Source: UBA6626 sp963579995 (lineage in GTDB: Bacteria; Planctomycetota; Phycisphaerae; Phycisphaerales; Phycisphaeraceae). Taken from it: a stretch of 9,579 bases of DNA. Location: the NCBI GenBank assembly GCA_963579995.1, contig CAUZIY010000120.1, positions 1-9,579 of the forward strand, given 5' to 3'. Below the pieces are notes generated by a model. It worked only from the letters and a program-made list of their open reading frames with translations, had not been told where the DNA came from and did no database searches. Positions 1 through 6,255 of this stretch are shown one piece after another. How positions within the stretch are numbered: the first letter of the stretch is position 1; each line of letters begins with the position of its first letter. The position numbers and the translations under genes were made by a program.

Positions 1-614
1 CCACTGTGATCACGAGCTAAAAGGGCGGCTGTACGGGGTAAAACATGGTGGAAGTACATGTTATATGCGGCTCGAAGCAGTCTGTTGTTTGGCAGGCCAA
101 ATTCCAGGATCAGCAGCCGGCCACCTGGTCGTAGAACGCGATGGAATTGACGAAGGGTGGCAATCGGATCTGCCACATTTCGGATCCCAAAGGCGATACC
201 GACAACATCAATACAGTTGGAGCCAATTGGCAGAGCCATGGCATCACCCGCGCAGTATCGGCAATCAATAGATGGTTGGTCAGATTTGGACACTGTCTTT
301 TGCCCAGCGACTTGAAGCATCGGAAGCGTAAAATCGACGCCAATGACCTGGCGAGCACCTGCGGCGGCAAAAGCAAGGGTCAGATCACCCGTGCCACAGG
401 CCACGTCGAGGACAACATCATCCGGACAGATGTCTGCAAGCATCACTGCATGGCGACGCCATGCCTGGTCCCGCCAAAGTGAATGGACACGGTTGTTTAG
501 ATCATAACTGGGTGCGATTGCCGCAAACATGCTCTGGACCCGGCGGGCCTTGTCGGCGACGTGGTGGGGTTGGGCAAGGTCGCTATCGTGCCAAATTTTG
601 GTTCGGGTGGTCAT
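1..614 (-). CDS. ubiE: UbiE/MenG-type quinone C-methyltransferase (3' end beyond window)
   Basis: SAM-dependent methyltransferase of the UbiE/COQ5/MenG family, which C-methylates demethylmenaquinone (or the ubiquinone precursor) late in quinone synthesis at the inner membrane. Reading from the ATG at 614 gives 204 codons with no stop before the window edge, so about 30-45 C-terminal residues are missing. Visible family marks: AAIAPSYDLNNRVHSLW (residues 31-47, the family's start signature), the SAM-binding motif VLDVACGTGDL (68-78), IGVDFTLPML (91-100), AFGIRNVADP (141-150) and VLRPGGRLLILEFGLP (160-175). There is no convincing Shine-Dalgarno before the ATG, but nothing better lies upstream: the preceding gene stops 27 bases away on the same strand, implying co-transcription. 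I infer menaquinone rather than ubiquinone as product from the suspected lineage only; sequence alone does not separate them. Confidence 0.95.
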   Translation of the reverse strand, partial: MTTRTKIWHDSDLAQPHHVADKARRVQSMFAAIAPSYDLNNRVHSLWRDQAWRRHAVMLADICPDDVVLDVACGTGDLTLAFAAAGARQVIGVDFTLPMLQVAGQKTVSKSDQPSIDCRYCAGDAMALPIGSNCIDVVGIAFGIRNVADPIATLRQFHRVLRPGGRLLILEFGLPNNRLLRAAYNMYFHHVLPRTAALLARDHS

Positions 615-641
615 AAACAGGTTCGGGAGGATGATAACGTT

Positions 642-1526
642 TCAGTTTCTGCGTTTCGGGGTATGTTTCGGTGGTGGTAATTTAGCGAGATTCGACAGGA
701 TGATTTGGGCGAAACTTTCGCTGCCGTTGTGATAACTGCGGGTGTTTTGATATTCCATGTCCAGCAGTGTTTTAAGTCGGTGCTTACGCCGGTCGGCCAG
801 GGGGTGGGTTGACAAGAATTCCAACTTGGCGTTGTGATTGGGGTCCTGTTTTGTCAGCACCTGCAGGACCTGTAGTTGGCCTCGCGGGTCGTATTCTGCT
901 TGGGCCATGTACCGGACTGCAAGGCGGTCGGCCTGAAGTTCGTTTTCGCGACTATGGCTAAGAATAATGACGGTTCCGCCGGCCTGCACCCCTACCCCGA
1001 GAATGTTAAGCCAGTCTTCGTCGCTTAGTCGTTTGGCCACGCCGGTTAGGATGACGGCGCCTTGAAACCCCATTGCGTCGACCATCTGGTCATTTGCATG
1101 ACGGGCAGCCACATGTCCCACTTCATGGGCAAGTACCCCTGCCAACTGGGCATCTGTCCTTAATTTGGATAGCAAACCCCGGGAAAGGAATATCTTGCCG
1201 CCTGGTAGTGCAAATGCATTGACTACAGAGGAATCAAGGACGTGAAATTCCCATGGTAGTGATTTTCGTCGTGTTTGGGCTGCCATCTTTACGCCGATGG
1301 CTTTGACATGTTGCTGGATTTCCTCGGATAGCAGTAACCCACCATGGGCTTTAATAAACTTGGGTTTTGCGGTCCTGCCTATCCGGATCTCCCGTGCATC
1401 ACTTAGAACAATCCACTGACGCTTGTTGGTATCAGGGTTGGTTACACAGGCAGTACCCAATAATAATGCCAAAGCCGTTAAGCAGAAAAGTTGCAATTTC
1501 GATTTTATAGGTTGACCTTCTGTCAT
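642..1526 (-). CDS. M48 family zinc metallopeptidase, probable exported lipoprotein
   Basis: A 294-residue M48 peptidase of the BepA/LoiP-like periplasmic type, a family that degrades or remodels misassembled envelope proteins. Residues 11-27 form a hydrophobic signal segment ending at Cys27 (LGTAC). The lipobox is imperfect (Gly at -3), so lipidation is likely but not certain. The catalytic motif HEVGH is at 134-138, inside VLAHEVGHVAARHAND, and the third zinc ligand is probably Glu196 in NELQAD. LSTHPLADRRKHRL (238-251) is the usual C-terminal M48 signature, and FALPGGKIFLSRGLL (105-119) precedes the active site as in relatives. I chose the ATG at 1526 because AGGA (1535-1538) sits 8 bases before it; an in-frame start at 1577 would add 17 residues that disrupt the signal peptide. 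No TPR extension follows, so it is shorter than BepA. It leads the two-gene unit with ubiE. Confidence 0.93.
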   Translation of the reverse strand: MTEGQPIKSKLQLFCLTALALLLGTACVTNPDTNKRQWIVLSDAREIRIGRTAKPKFIKAHGGLLLSEEIQQHVKAIGVKMAAQTRRKSLPWEFHVLDSSVVNAFALPGGKIFLSRGLLSKLRTDAQLAGVLAHEVGHVAARHANDQMVDAMGFQGAVILTGVAKRLSDEDWLNILGVGVQAGGTVIILSHSRENELQADRLAVRYMAQAEYDPRGQLQVLQVLTKQDPNHNAKLEFLSTHPLADRRKHRLKTLLDMEYQNTRSYHNGSESFAQIILSNLAKLPPPKHTPKRRN

Positions 1527-1534
1527 TTTATTAA

Positions 1535-1538
1535 TCCT
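1535..1538 (-). promoter_or_regulatory. Ribosome binding site of the M48 peptidase gene
   Basis: AGGA on the minus strand lies 8 bases upstream of the ATG at 1526. It decides the start in favour of the signal-peptide-bearing form over the in-frame upstream start at 1577. Confidence 0.55.
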
Positions 1539-1723
1539 GCTGAAATACTCACATGTTTGAATTCTACTAGCTCCCATTCCCTTTGGCTTGTAACTTCATT
1601 GAGTCATAGGAATAAGGCTACTAATGCCCAAAAAGCCGTTTGCGATTTTTGGGCCGGGTGGTAACTGATATAAAACCCATGGACCACGCACCGTCACGGA
1701 GAGGTCCAATAACGAGCGTGTTC

Positions 1724-1759
1724 GATTTTGGGAAGTTACCTAGGATTTGTTCCAAAATC
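1724..1759. repeat. 8-bp perfect inverted repeat (GATTTTGG/CCAAAATC)
   Basis: The left arm is at 1724-1731 and the right arm at 1752-1759. Two more pairs (one G-U) extend the stem inward, leaving a loop of about 16 bases that contains the palindrome CCTAGG. It could be an operator for a dimeric regulator or an RNA hairpin in a leader. No T-run follows, so it is not a simple intrinsic terminator. Confidence 0.4.
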
Positions 1760-1803
1760 ATTGTGGTAGCCAAGAGCCTGATATCTAAATGCGATGATCC
1801 GCC

Positions 1804-1829
1804 CCAGGGCCACTTATTATTGCCCTTGG
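1804..1829. repeat. GC-rich hairpin in the intergenic region
   Basis: CCAGGGC at 1804-1810 pairs with GCCCTTGG at 1822-1829, with one bulged T and an 11-base AT-rich loop. It lies about 190 bases ahead of the cobalamin-type gene. There is no T-run after it. Its role is unknown: an RNA leader element or chance pairing. Confidence 0.3.
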
Positions 1830-1978
1830 CTCGCTTGGCCGCAATGAAGGGAAGGGTTGAAAGCGGCGGTTGGTCTGAGTTATAAGGTTTAAAGAATATT
1901 GCTGTGGCCCGATATGACAAAGCGGTGAAGGTGATTGATGATCTGTACCGATGAGTGGGTGGCAAATGAAACCATGAA

Positions 1979-1987
1979 CCCCCCCCC
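1979..1987 (+). repeat. C9 homopolymer ahead of the cobalamin-type gene
   Basis: Nine consecutive C follow ATGAA at 1974-1978 and sit 34 bases before the preferred start at 2022. If translation began at 1938 or 1974, the run would lie inside the reading frame, where slippage could switch it. With the preferred start it lies in the untranslated leader. Such runs are also common sequencing-error sites. Confidence 0.6.
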
Positions 1988-2021
1988 GGGAAACCACCGG
2001 CGAGCACGGAGACCTAGAACG

Positions 2022-2729
2022 ATGAAACGAGATGTACTAATTGAACGTTTCTTTACAGTCCTCACCGGTGGTGATCGAGTGGGTGCACGGGCTATTTTGG
2101 ATGAGATTCTAGATGCTGATTGTCCTGCTGAGCGTGTCCTCACGCGCCTATTTTGGCCAACGCTTGAGCACATTCAAAAGCTTTATCGTGCCGATCAGCT
2201 AAGTGAACTGGCTCATAATTATGCCACCCGTCTCATGCGGGCGCTCGCCGAACAGATGCAACTTAGACTTAGCCAAGCTCCACGGCGGGATATGTCAGTC
2301 CTGGTGGCCTGTGGCACCGATCAAGGCGAAGAACTTGGGGCTCTGATCAGTGCTGATCTTCTCGAAGCCGAGGGGTATAACGTGTTCTTTGTGGGCGGGG
2401 GTATTGCAAATGACGAGCTGGTTGAACAGATCAATCAAGTTCAACCTAATATCTTGGTCATGTTTGGCGCTATTCCAGCAACGGTACCGCTTACCCGCCT
2501 GTTGATTGATCGTTTGCGCGGTATTGGCGCCTGCCCACAAACTCAGATTGTCGTCGGTGGCGGTGTATTTAACCGTGCAGAAGGTCTAGCAGAAGAGATT
2601 GGTGCGGATCTGTGGGCGCAAGATCCAGAGGAACTGGTCAATGTGATCATTGAAAATCCTCAACGACGCATGTCGGCAGATCAACGAACCGTGGGTCGCA
2701 AGCGACGACCACGAAGAGATGCAGCCTGA
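2022..2729 (+). CDS. Stand-alone cobalamin-binding-type (B12-binding fold) protein lacking the axial His
   Basis: A 235-residue protein with the two-part layout of cobalamin-binding modules. A helical cap (about 5-85) contains LFWPTLEHIQKLYRADQL and a Rossmann-like domain (about 90-210) follows. Typical fold marks are LLEAEGYNVFFVGGGIANDEL (113-133), QPNILVMFGA (141-150), IVVGGGVFN (176-184) and GADLWAQDPEELV (194-206). The canonical D/E-x-H-x-x-G motif reads QGEELG (101-106), with Glu103 where the cobalt-binding His should be. It therefore may bind cobalamin base-on, bind something else, or act as a sensor without cofactor. There is no MerR DNA-binding domain, but the tail (214-235) is strongly basic. 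I chose the ATG at 2022 because the fold begins there; GGAG (2008-2011) lies 10 bases upstream. In-frame starts at 1938 and 1974 would add a Pro/Arg-rich stretch encoded partly by a C9 run. Exact function not assignable. Confidence 0.82.
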   Translation: MKRDVLIERFFTVLTGGDRVGARAILDEILDADCPAERVLTRLFWPTLEHIQKLYRADQLSELAHNYATRLMRALAEQMQLRLSQAPRRDMSVLVACGTDQGEELGALISADLLEAEGYNVFFVGGGIANDELVEQINQVQPNILVMFGAIPATVPLTRLLIDRLRGIGACPQTQIVVGGGVFNRAEGLAEEIGADLWAQDPEELVNVIIENPQRRMSADQRTVGRKRRPRRDAA

Positions 2730-2761
2730 ATTGGTTTTCCTTGCCGTATGAAATGATGATA

Positions 2762-2791
2762 GGCATTCCGCTATACTAGTACGGGAATGTC
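2762..2791 (+). repeat. Hairpin between the cobalamin-type and GH127-like genes
   Basis: An 8-pair stem (2762-2769 with 2784-2791, one G-U) surrounds a loop containing the palindrome TACTAGTA (2774-2781). It lies 33 bases after the upstream stop. No T-run follows, so termination is doubtful. TATACT (2772-2777) resembles a -10 box, but no -35 at proper spacing was seen. The rest of the 145-base gap shows nothing further. Confidence 0.3.
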
Positions 2792-2880
2792 CCCGGTAGC
2801 CGGTGGTGCCATTAGATTGGCAAGGGGCCACAATCGGACCGTTTCCCGCTGTACGGCATCGGTGACATCCCTTATTGTTG

Positions 2881-4731
2881 ATGGTAATGATGTTCGGCAC
2901 GAACATTCCACCGATCAAGGGATACCGGTACCAAAGGCTGGTGCCGGACACCATTGATATTGCTGATTATGCAGAGTCTTTTGTTAGAACGTTGACCGCT
3001 GCCGGGACAGGGGTGTGTTCTTTCAATTCCGCAGGTGGTTCCCTGCCACTTTCCGGTATTCCTATGACACCGGTCGGATGGAATTGCGAAGCCTTGGTGG
3101 ATAGTCTGCAATCGGTTTTATTATTGCGTGATGTCACCGGCAGTGAATTAAATCTAAATATTGAAAGGGTCAGGATCCAGACCCTAGTGGACGCGCTGGG
3201 TGCTGACGGGCTGTGGTATAGCCCATTGCCAAGGGATGCAGGTGGGCGTCGAGAAATTAAGACGTCGAGGGTGCAGACTTGGGGCCGAGATGGTCAAATC
3301 CATGCCGTGGATGACAGATATTTGGATTGTGCCTGCTGGTCGGTGTCCGACATGGTTCAGTGTATCAATGCGTTCTCGCTTGTGTATCTACATGATCAGG
3401 ATGTTCAATGGCTTAAATGTTGTGATGTTGCCATTGCGCGGCTTGGTGAACTTTGTGTGGACAAAGGTGGGTATGCTTACTTTCCGGACAGCATGGAGGG
3501 TGGTGAAATTAGATTCCAACCCTTTGGTGTTTCTGGATCTGGTGCTGATATCAAAATGCCAACGGGTTACCGAGCTTTGCATGCCGGTTCGGTGGTTGAA
3601 GGGTTGAGTCGATATTACCGGCTTACAAATAGCACGGTTGCAGAACAATTGGCGCGTAAATTGGCCTGCTATTTAGTGCGGCATGCTCAAATCATGGATG
3701 GTGATGGGCGATTTCTATGTGATCAGGGCGGCAATGGGATATTCGCTCGAGGTCATATTTCTGGTTGCAATAATCCTTTGGCCGGTTCAGAAAATAATTC
3801 TGGCGATCATTATCGCCGTCATGTGAAATGTTTGGTTGGTCTGGCTGAATTTGCACTGGCAAATCAGGATGAGCAGGTCGGAAAAATTGTGAAAAAAAAT
3901 TTTGAATGGGCACGGGCCAAACTGGCCCCCCACGTTGGCTTGCCTTTGCAGTTTGCCGGGTGTTCAAGTCCGATGGTAGGCTCCTGCGATGTGGCGGATA
4001 TGATCTGGCTGGCAATGATGCTCAGCAAGGCCGGGATCGGTGATTACTGGGATGATGCCGACCGTTGGATCCGCGGTCATCTTGGATCAGTTCTGCACCA
4101 CCGAAGAGATTGGGTGTCCGAGTCGGTTCAATCCGGCGAGGGTAGTATGGGCGCACTGGCCGGAAGAAAAGGGGCGAAATATCCGGCAGATAGTCGTGGC
4201 GCACATTCGTCATGTGAAGCAACCTGGGCACGGATGCTTTATCGCGTTTGGTATCACGCGTTAGAATTTTCCGACAATACGATGACAATCCACCTTCTCA
4301 TGAATCGCGGCTCGAGGTGGGTGGATATCGATAGCTATCTTCCCTATGAGGGGCGCGTTGATTTTCATTTGAAGGATTTCTGTCGTTACCTGCGGATTCA
4401 TGTGCCCCAGTGGATCCCCACTACAAGTCGCGAACTGCGTTGTACATTAAATGGTCAGCCAAGTGTTCTGGAATGGCAGGGGCGATATGTAAAAACCCAA
4501 ACGGCTCATGACGGCGATCAATTGACGATAACCTTTCCGGTGTCTTCAAGGGTTGAGGTTGGTAAGGTGTCAGGTAGTGAGTACGCTGCGGTTCTCAAGG
4601 GCAACGATCTTGTGGAACTGGGGCCCCTTGAGGGCGGTATTCCGCTCTATCAATGCAACCATCTGCTCCGGCACTATACCCCTTGGCGGCACATCAGCCG
4701 GTTCGATGCGTACCGGACATTTGGCTGGTAA
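2881..4731 (+). CDS. GH127-like (alpha/alpha)6-barrel protein with C-terminal beta-domain
   Basis: A protein of about 616 residues resembling the six-hairpin glycosidase superfamily, closest in feel to GH127/GH146 beta-L-arabinofuranosidases and their uncharacterised relatives. Numbering from the TTG at 2875, helical repeats fill about 25-465, including the segment CDVADMIWLAMMLSKAGIGDYWDDADRW (371-398). LLMNRGSRWVDIDSYLPYEG (474-493) then leads into a beta-rich domain (about 494-618) with RIHVPQWIP and TITFP, the usual order in this superfamily. In GH127 a Glu-x-Cys and a Cys-Cys pair form the zinc/thiolate site; here the matching places appear to read GSC (369-371) and SSC (445-447), so the site looks incomplete. 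No signal peptide is seen, so the protein is probably cytoplasmic. Start choice is uncertain: TTG 2875/2878, ATG 2881, 2887 or 2890, none with a good Shine-Dalgarno; an in-frame stop at 2863 limits extension. Substrate unknown. Confidence 0.78.
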   Translation: MVMMFGTNIPPIKGYRYQRLVPDTIDIADYAESFVRTLTAAGTGVCSFNSAGGSLPLSGIPMTPVGWNCEALVDSLQSVLLLRDVTGSELNLNIERVRIQTLVDALGADGLWYSPLPRDAGGRREIKTSRVQTWGRDGQIHAVDDRYLDCACWSVSDMVQCINAFSLVYLHDQDVQWLKCCDVAIARLGELCVDKGGYAYFPDSMEGGEIRFQPFGVSGSGADIKMPTGYRALHAGSVVEGLSRYYRLTNSTVAEQLARKLACYLVRHAQIMDGDGRFLCDQGGNGIFARGHISGCNNPLAGSENNSGDHYRRHVKCLVGLAEFALANQDEQVGKIVKKNFEWARAKLAPHVGLPLQFAGCSSPMVGSCDVADMIWLAMMLSKAGIGDYWDDADRWIRGHLGSVLHHRRDWVSESVQSGEGSMGALAGRKGAKYPADSRGAHSSCEATWARMLYRVWYHALEFSDNTMTIHLLMNRGSRWVDIDSYLPYEGRVDFHLKDFCRYLRIHVPQWIPTTSRELRCTLNGQPSVLEWQGRYVKTQTAHDGDQLTITFPVSSRVEVGKVSGSEYAAVLKGNDLVELGPLEGGIPLYQCNHLLRHYTPWRHISRFDAYRTFGW

Positions 4732-4757
4732 TGGTTCGTCAGCCGGTATCGGGCCGG

Positions 4758-6029
4758 TTATCTGCGAGTATGTCGAAGGCGGCGGGAATGTTCGACTTCC
4801 AACTCCTGTTTGGTTAGCTCGCCCGTCTTGGGGACCAGCGATGTTCCATCAAAATCGAATTCGTAGGCTCCAAGTGTAATGGCATCATTCGGTATCAATT
4901 TGTGGGGGCCATCGATGCGTAATCCATTAATGTTGACGCCATTGTTGGAATTCAAATCCTGGATCACATACTCGCCATCTTTCAACTCTATTTGGGCGTG
5001 ACGTCGAGATAGAGTCAAGCTATGGTATCGAACCTGGCAGCCAATTTCGCGGCCGATCACGATTGGGATGGCACCAAGGACAATGGGCTGCATGCTGTGC
5101 CGCTGGCGGGGCTTGGACGGTTTGAATGGCTTGGGTTTACTTGATTGGCCACCTGTTTGCGTTGCCGCCTGGAGATTTGGAGGTGATTGGGGGATTGACG
5201 CAGCTTCGGATTTTGAATTGTGGTGACGTGCCCATCGTCCACCGGCCGCACGTAATGCCTGGGCAATAGGATCCGTGGTCAAGTCGCCTTCTAGATATGC
5301 CAGGCGATCAAGTGGAGTGTCGCCTTGGGCGTCAATGGCGTTTGCGTCAGCGCCATTGGATAGCAGCAATCTGAGAACTTGAAGAGCATGTTGACGCTTG
5401 GTGATGGCTTTGGGGTCAGTCCGTGCGGCAGCACTGTGGTCAGTATTAATAATAACCATATGCAATGGTGTCTGGCCGTGTGCATTCTTTTTATCCACTT
5501 TTGCGCCCGCCTTCAAAAGAGCATTAAGAATTCGTTCTGAATCAATATTCATCGCCTCATGAAGTGGCGTATTCCCGTTCGTGTCCTTGGCATTGCAGTC
5601 AGTGCCATTGCGTAGAAGAAGCTGGACGCATGTCATCTGTCGGTTGATGACGGCGTCGTGTAGTGGCGTGCGACCGGCGGAGTCCTTGCTGTCTCGATCA
5701 GCGCCGGCGGCCGTAAGCATTTCCACAACTTGAGTTTTGCCGGCACTGGCTGCCAGGTGCAGGGGGGAGGCGCCACGGGCACTGGCGAAGTTGACATTGG
5801 CTTTTAATGAAAGGAGAAACTTGATAACCGAAATATGTCCACGCCGGCAGGCCAGGTGCAGGGCGGTTTCGTCCGCTTTGATATCCGGGTGTTCACGGCA
5901 TACGGACCTTGATGCGGTCGCGTTCAGTAGTTTGACCTTTGCGGCCAGGATCCGTTTGACCGTTGTGATATCGTCCAGCTGGGCGGCATTCAATAGTGCT
6001 GATTCATCATGTCTACCAAGACCAAACAT
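4758..6029 (-). CDS. Ankyrin-repeat protein with C-terminal FHA domain
   Basis: A 423-residue protein with about six ankyrin repeats (roughly 12-35 and 52-262). These show repeated cores such as DETALHLACRRGH, GASPLHLAASAGK, GRTPLHDAVINRQ, GNTPLHEAM and GQTPLHMVI; the fifth repeat carries an insertion around 196-212. A low-complexity Pro/Ser/Lys/Gln linker (about 270-312) follows, then an FHA domain (about 316-395). The FHA marks are IGRE (325-328), SRRH (341-344) and NSNNGVNINGL (360-370), the residues that normally bind phosphothreonine. It probably works in the cytoplasm as a phospho-dependent scaffold; no Ser/Thr kinase or phosphatase is in view. There is no signal peptide or membrane segment. 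The ATG at 6029 is chosen because AAGG (6037-6040) lies 7 bases upstream; an in-frame GTG at 6056 would add 9 residues. The gene converges on the GH127-like gene with a 26-base gap. Confidence 0.9.
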   Translation of the reverse strand: MFGLGRHDESALLNAAQLDDITTVKRILAAKVKLLNATASRSVCREHPDIKADETALHLACRRGHISVIKFLLSLKANVNFASARGASPLHLAASAGKTQVVEMLTAAGADRDSKDSAGRTPLHDAVINRQMTCVQLLLRNGTDCNAKDTNGNTPLHEAMNIDSERILNALLKAGAKVDKKNAHGQTPLHMVIINTDHSAAARTDPKAITKRQHALQVLRLLLSNGADANAIDAQGDTPLDRLAYLEGDLTTDPIAQALRAAGGRWARHHNSKSEAASIPQSPPNLQAATQTGGQSSKPKPFKPSKPRQRHSMQPIVLGAIPIVIGREIGCQVRYHSLTLSRRHAQIELKDGEYVIQDLNSNNGVNINGLRIDGPHKLIPNDAITLGAYEFDFDGTSLVPKTGELTKQELEVEHSRRLRHTRR

Positions 6030-6032
6030 TGA

Positions 6033-6040
6033 CTCGCCTT
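6033..6040 (-). promoter_or_regulatory. Ribosome binding site of the ankyrin-FHA gene
   Basis: AAGGCGAG on the minus strand lies immediately ahead of the ATG at 6029. It overlaps the codons that the alternative GTG start at 6056 would use, and supports the shorter protein. Confidence 0.5.
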
Positions 6041-6056
6041 TATATTTCCGACCCAC

Positions 6057-6075
6057 CAGGCATCGCCTGCCAGGC
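6057..6075. repeat. Alternating inverted repeats CAGGC/GCCTG/CAGGC in the ankyrin-FHA leader
   Basis: CAGGC (6057-6061), GCCTG (6065-6069) and CAGGC (6071-6075) lie 28-46 bases ahead of the ankyrin-FHA start. The middle arm can pair perfectly with either neighbour, giving two mutually exclusive 5-bp stems with loops of 3 or 1 base (the latter more likely a DNA palindrome). This suits an operator with repeated half-sites, but the arms are short enough to arise by chance. Confidence 0.35.
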
Positions 6076-6110
6076 CATCCCCGCGGTTTTACTTTTCCGA
6101 ATATGCCGCC

Positions 6111-6116
6111 AGGAGG
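6111..6116 (+). promoter_or_regulatory. Consensus Shine-Dalgarno AGGAGG ahead of a 37-codon frame
   Basis: AGGAGG lies exactly 7 bases before the ATG at 6124, the best ribosome site in the window. A second ATG at 6119 is only 2 bases from it and would give just 11 codons. Confidence 0.5.
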
Positions 6117-6123
6117 TCATGTC

Positions 6124-6237
6124 ATGCCCGGTACAGTCCGCACCGTTTCAGTGACGCCATTTGGAAATTCCCGAAGGCCTAAGATACAAGCTGGGACAGG
6201 TGTTGTCTTGATGGAATGGTTTGTCTGCGTCTTTTAG
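6124..6237 (+). CDS. Candidate 37-residue small protein or leader peptide
   Basis: The frame runs from the ATG at 6124 to the TAG at 6235-6237, starting MPGTVRTVSVTPFGNSRRPK and ending in a hydrophobic segment VVLMEWFVCVF. The consensus AGGAGG with ideal spacing is the main support. It ends 18 bases before the C45-type gene and is in the same phase, separated from it by the TAG and then a TAA at 6244-6246. It could be a true small gene, a leader peptide coupling translation to the C45 gene, or the remnant of a longer N-terminus cut off by stops. No family recognised. Confidence 0.4.
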   Translation: MPGTVRTVSVTPFGNSRRPKIQAGTGVVLMEWFVCVF

Positions 6238-6255
6238 GATGATTAAGCTCTAGCC

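Larger units (their letters stand above)
1527..2021. other. Divergent intergenic region with inverted repeats
   Basis: About 495 bases separate the minus-strand M48 gene from the plus-strand cobalamin-type gene. Open frames here (for example the reverse frame 1621-2007 and the forward frame 1640-1885) have no recognisable domain and no convincing ribosome site, so I treat the region as non-coding. It holds a nested inverted repeat at 1681-1707, a GATTTTGG/CCAAAATC inverted repeat at 1724-1759, a GC-rich hairpin at 1804-1829 and a C9 run at 1979-1987. Both flanking genes must be promoted from here, but I could not find a convincing -35/-10 pair in either direction. I also saw no cobalamin riboswitch consensus. 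Confidence 0.5.

Noticed and set aside
110..376. 88-residue reverse frame inside ubiE
   Set aside because: It lies in another frame of the clearly recognisable methyltransferase.
1624..1665. Very short frame MPKKPFAIFGPGGN preceded by AAGG
   Set aside because: A frame this short preceded by a 4-base match is expected by chance; no target gene in a leader arrangement directly after it.
1640..1885. 81-residue forward open frame in the divergent spacer
   Set aside because: It begins at a TTG without a ribosome site and has no recognisable motif; it overlaps several inverted repeats.
1621..2007. 128-residue reverse-strand open frame in the divergent spacer
   Set aside because: No recognisable domain, biased composition, no good ribosome site, and it runs up to the poly-C tract; more likely chance in a non-coding stretch.
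1800..2021. Cobalamin riboswitch ahead of the B12-binding-type gene
   Set aside because: I looked for the conserved B12-box-like sequence and pairing pattern and did not find it; the hairpins present do not match that fold by eye.
4732..4757. Bidirectional terminator in the 26-base convergent gap
   Set aside because: Only repeated CCGG words with 4-bp pairing and no T-run; too weak to call.
5737..6237. 166-residue forward frame antisense to the ankyrin-FHA gene
   Set aside because: Most of it is the antisense shadow of the ankyrin repeats; only its last 37 codons, behind AGGAGG, merit consideration and are listed separately.
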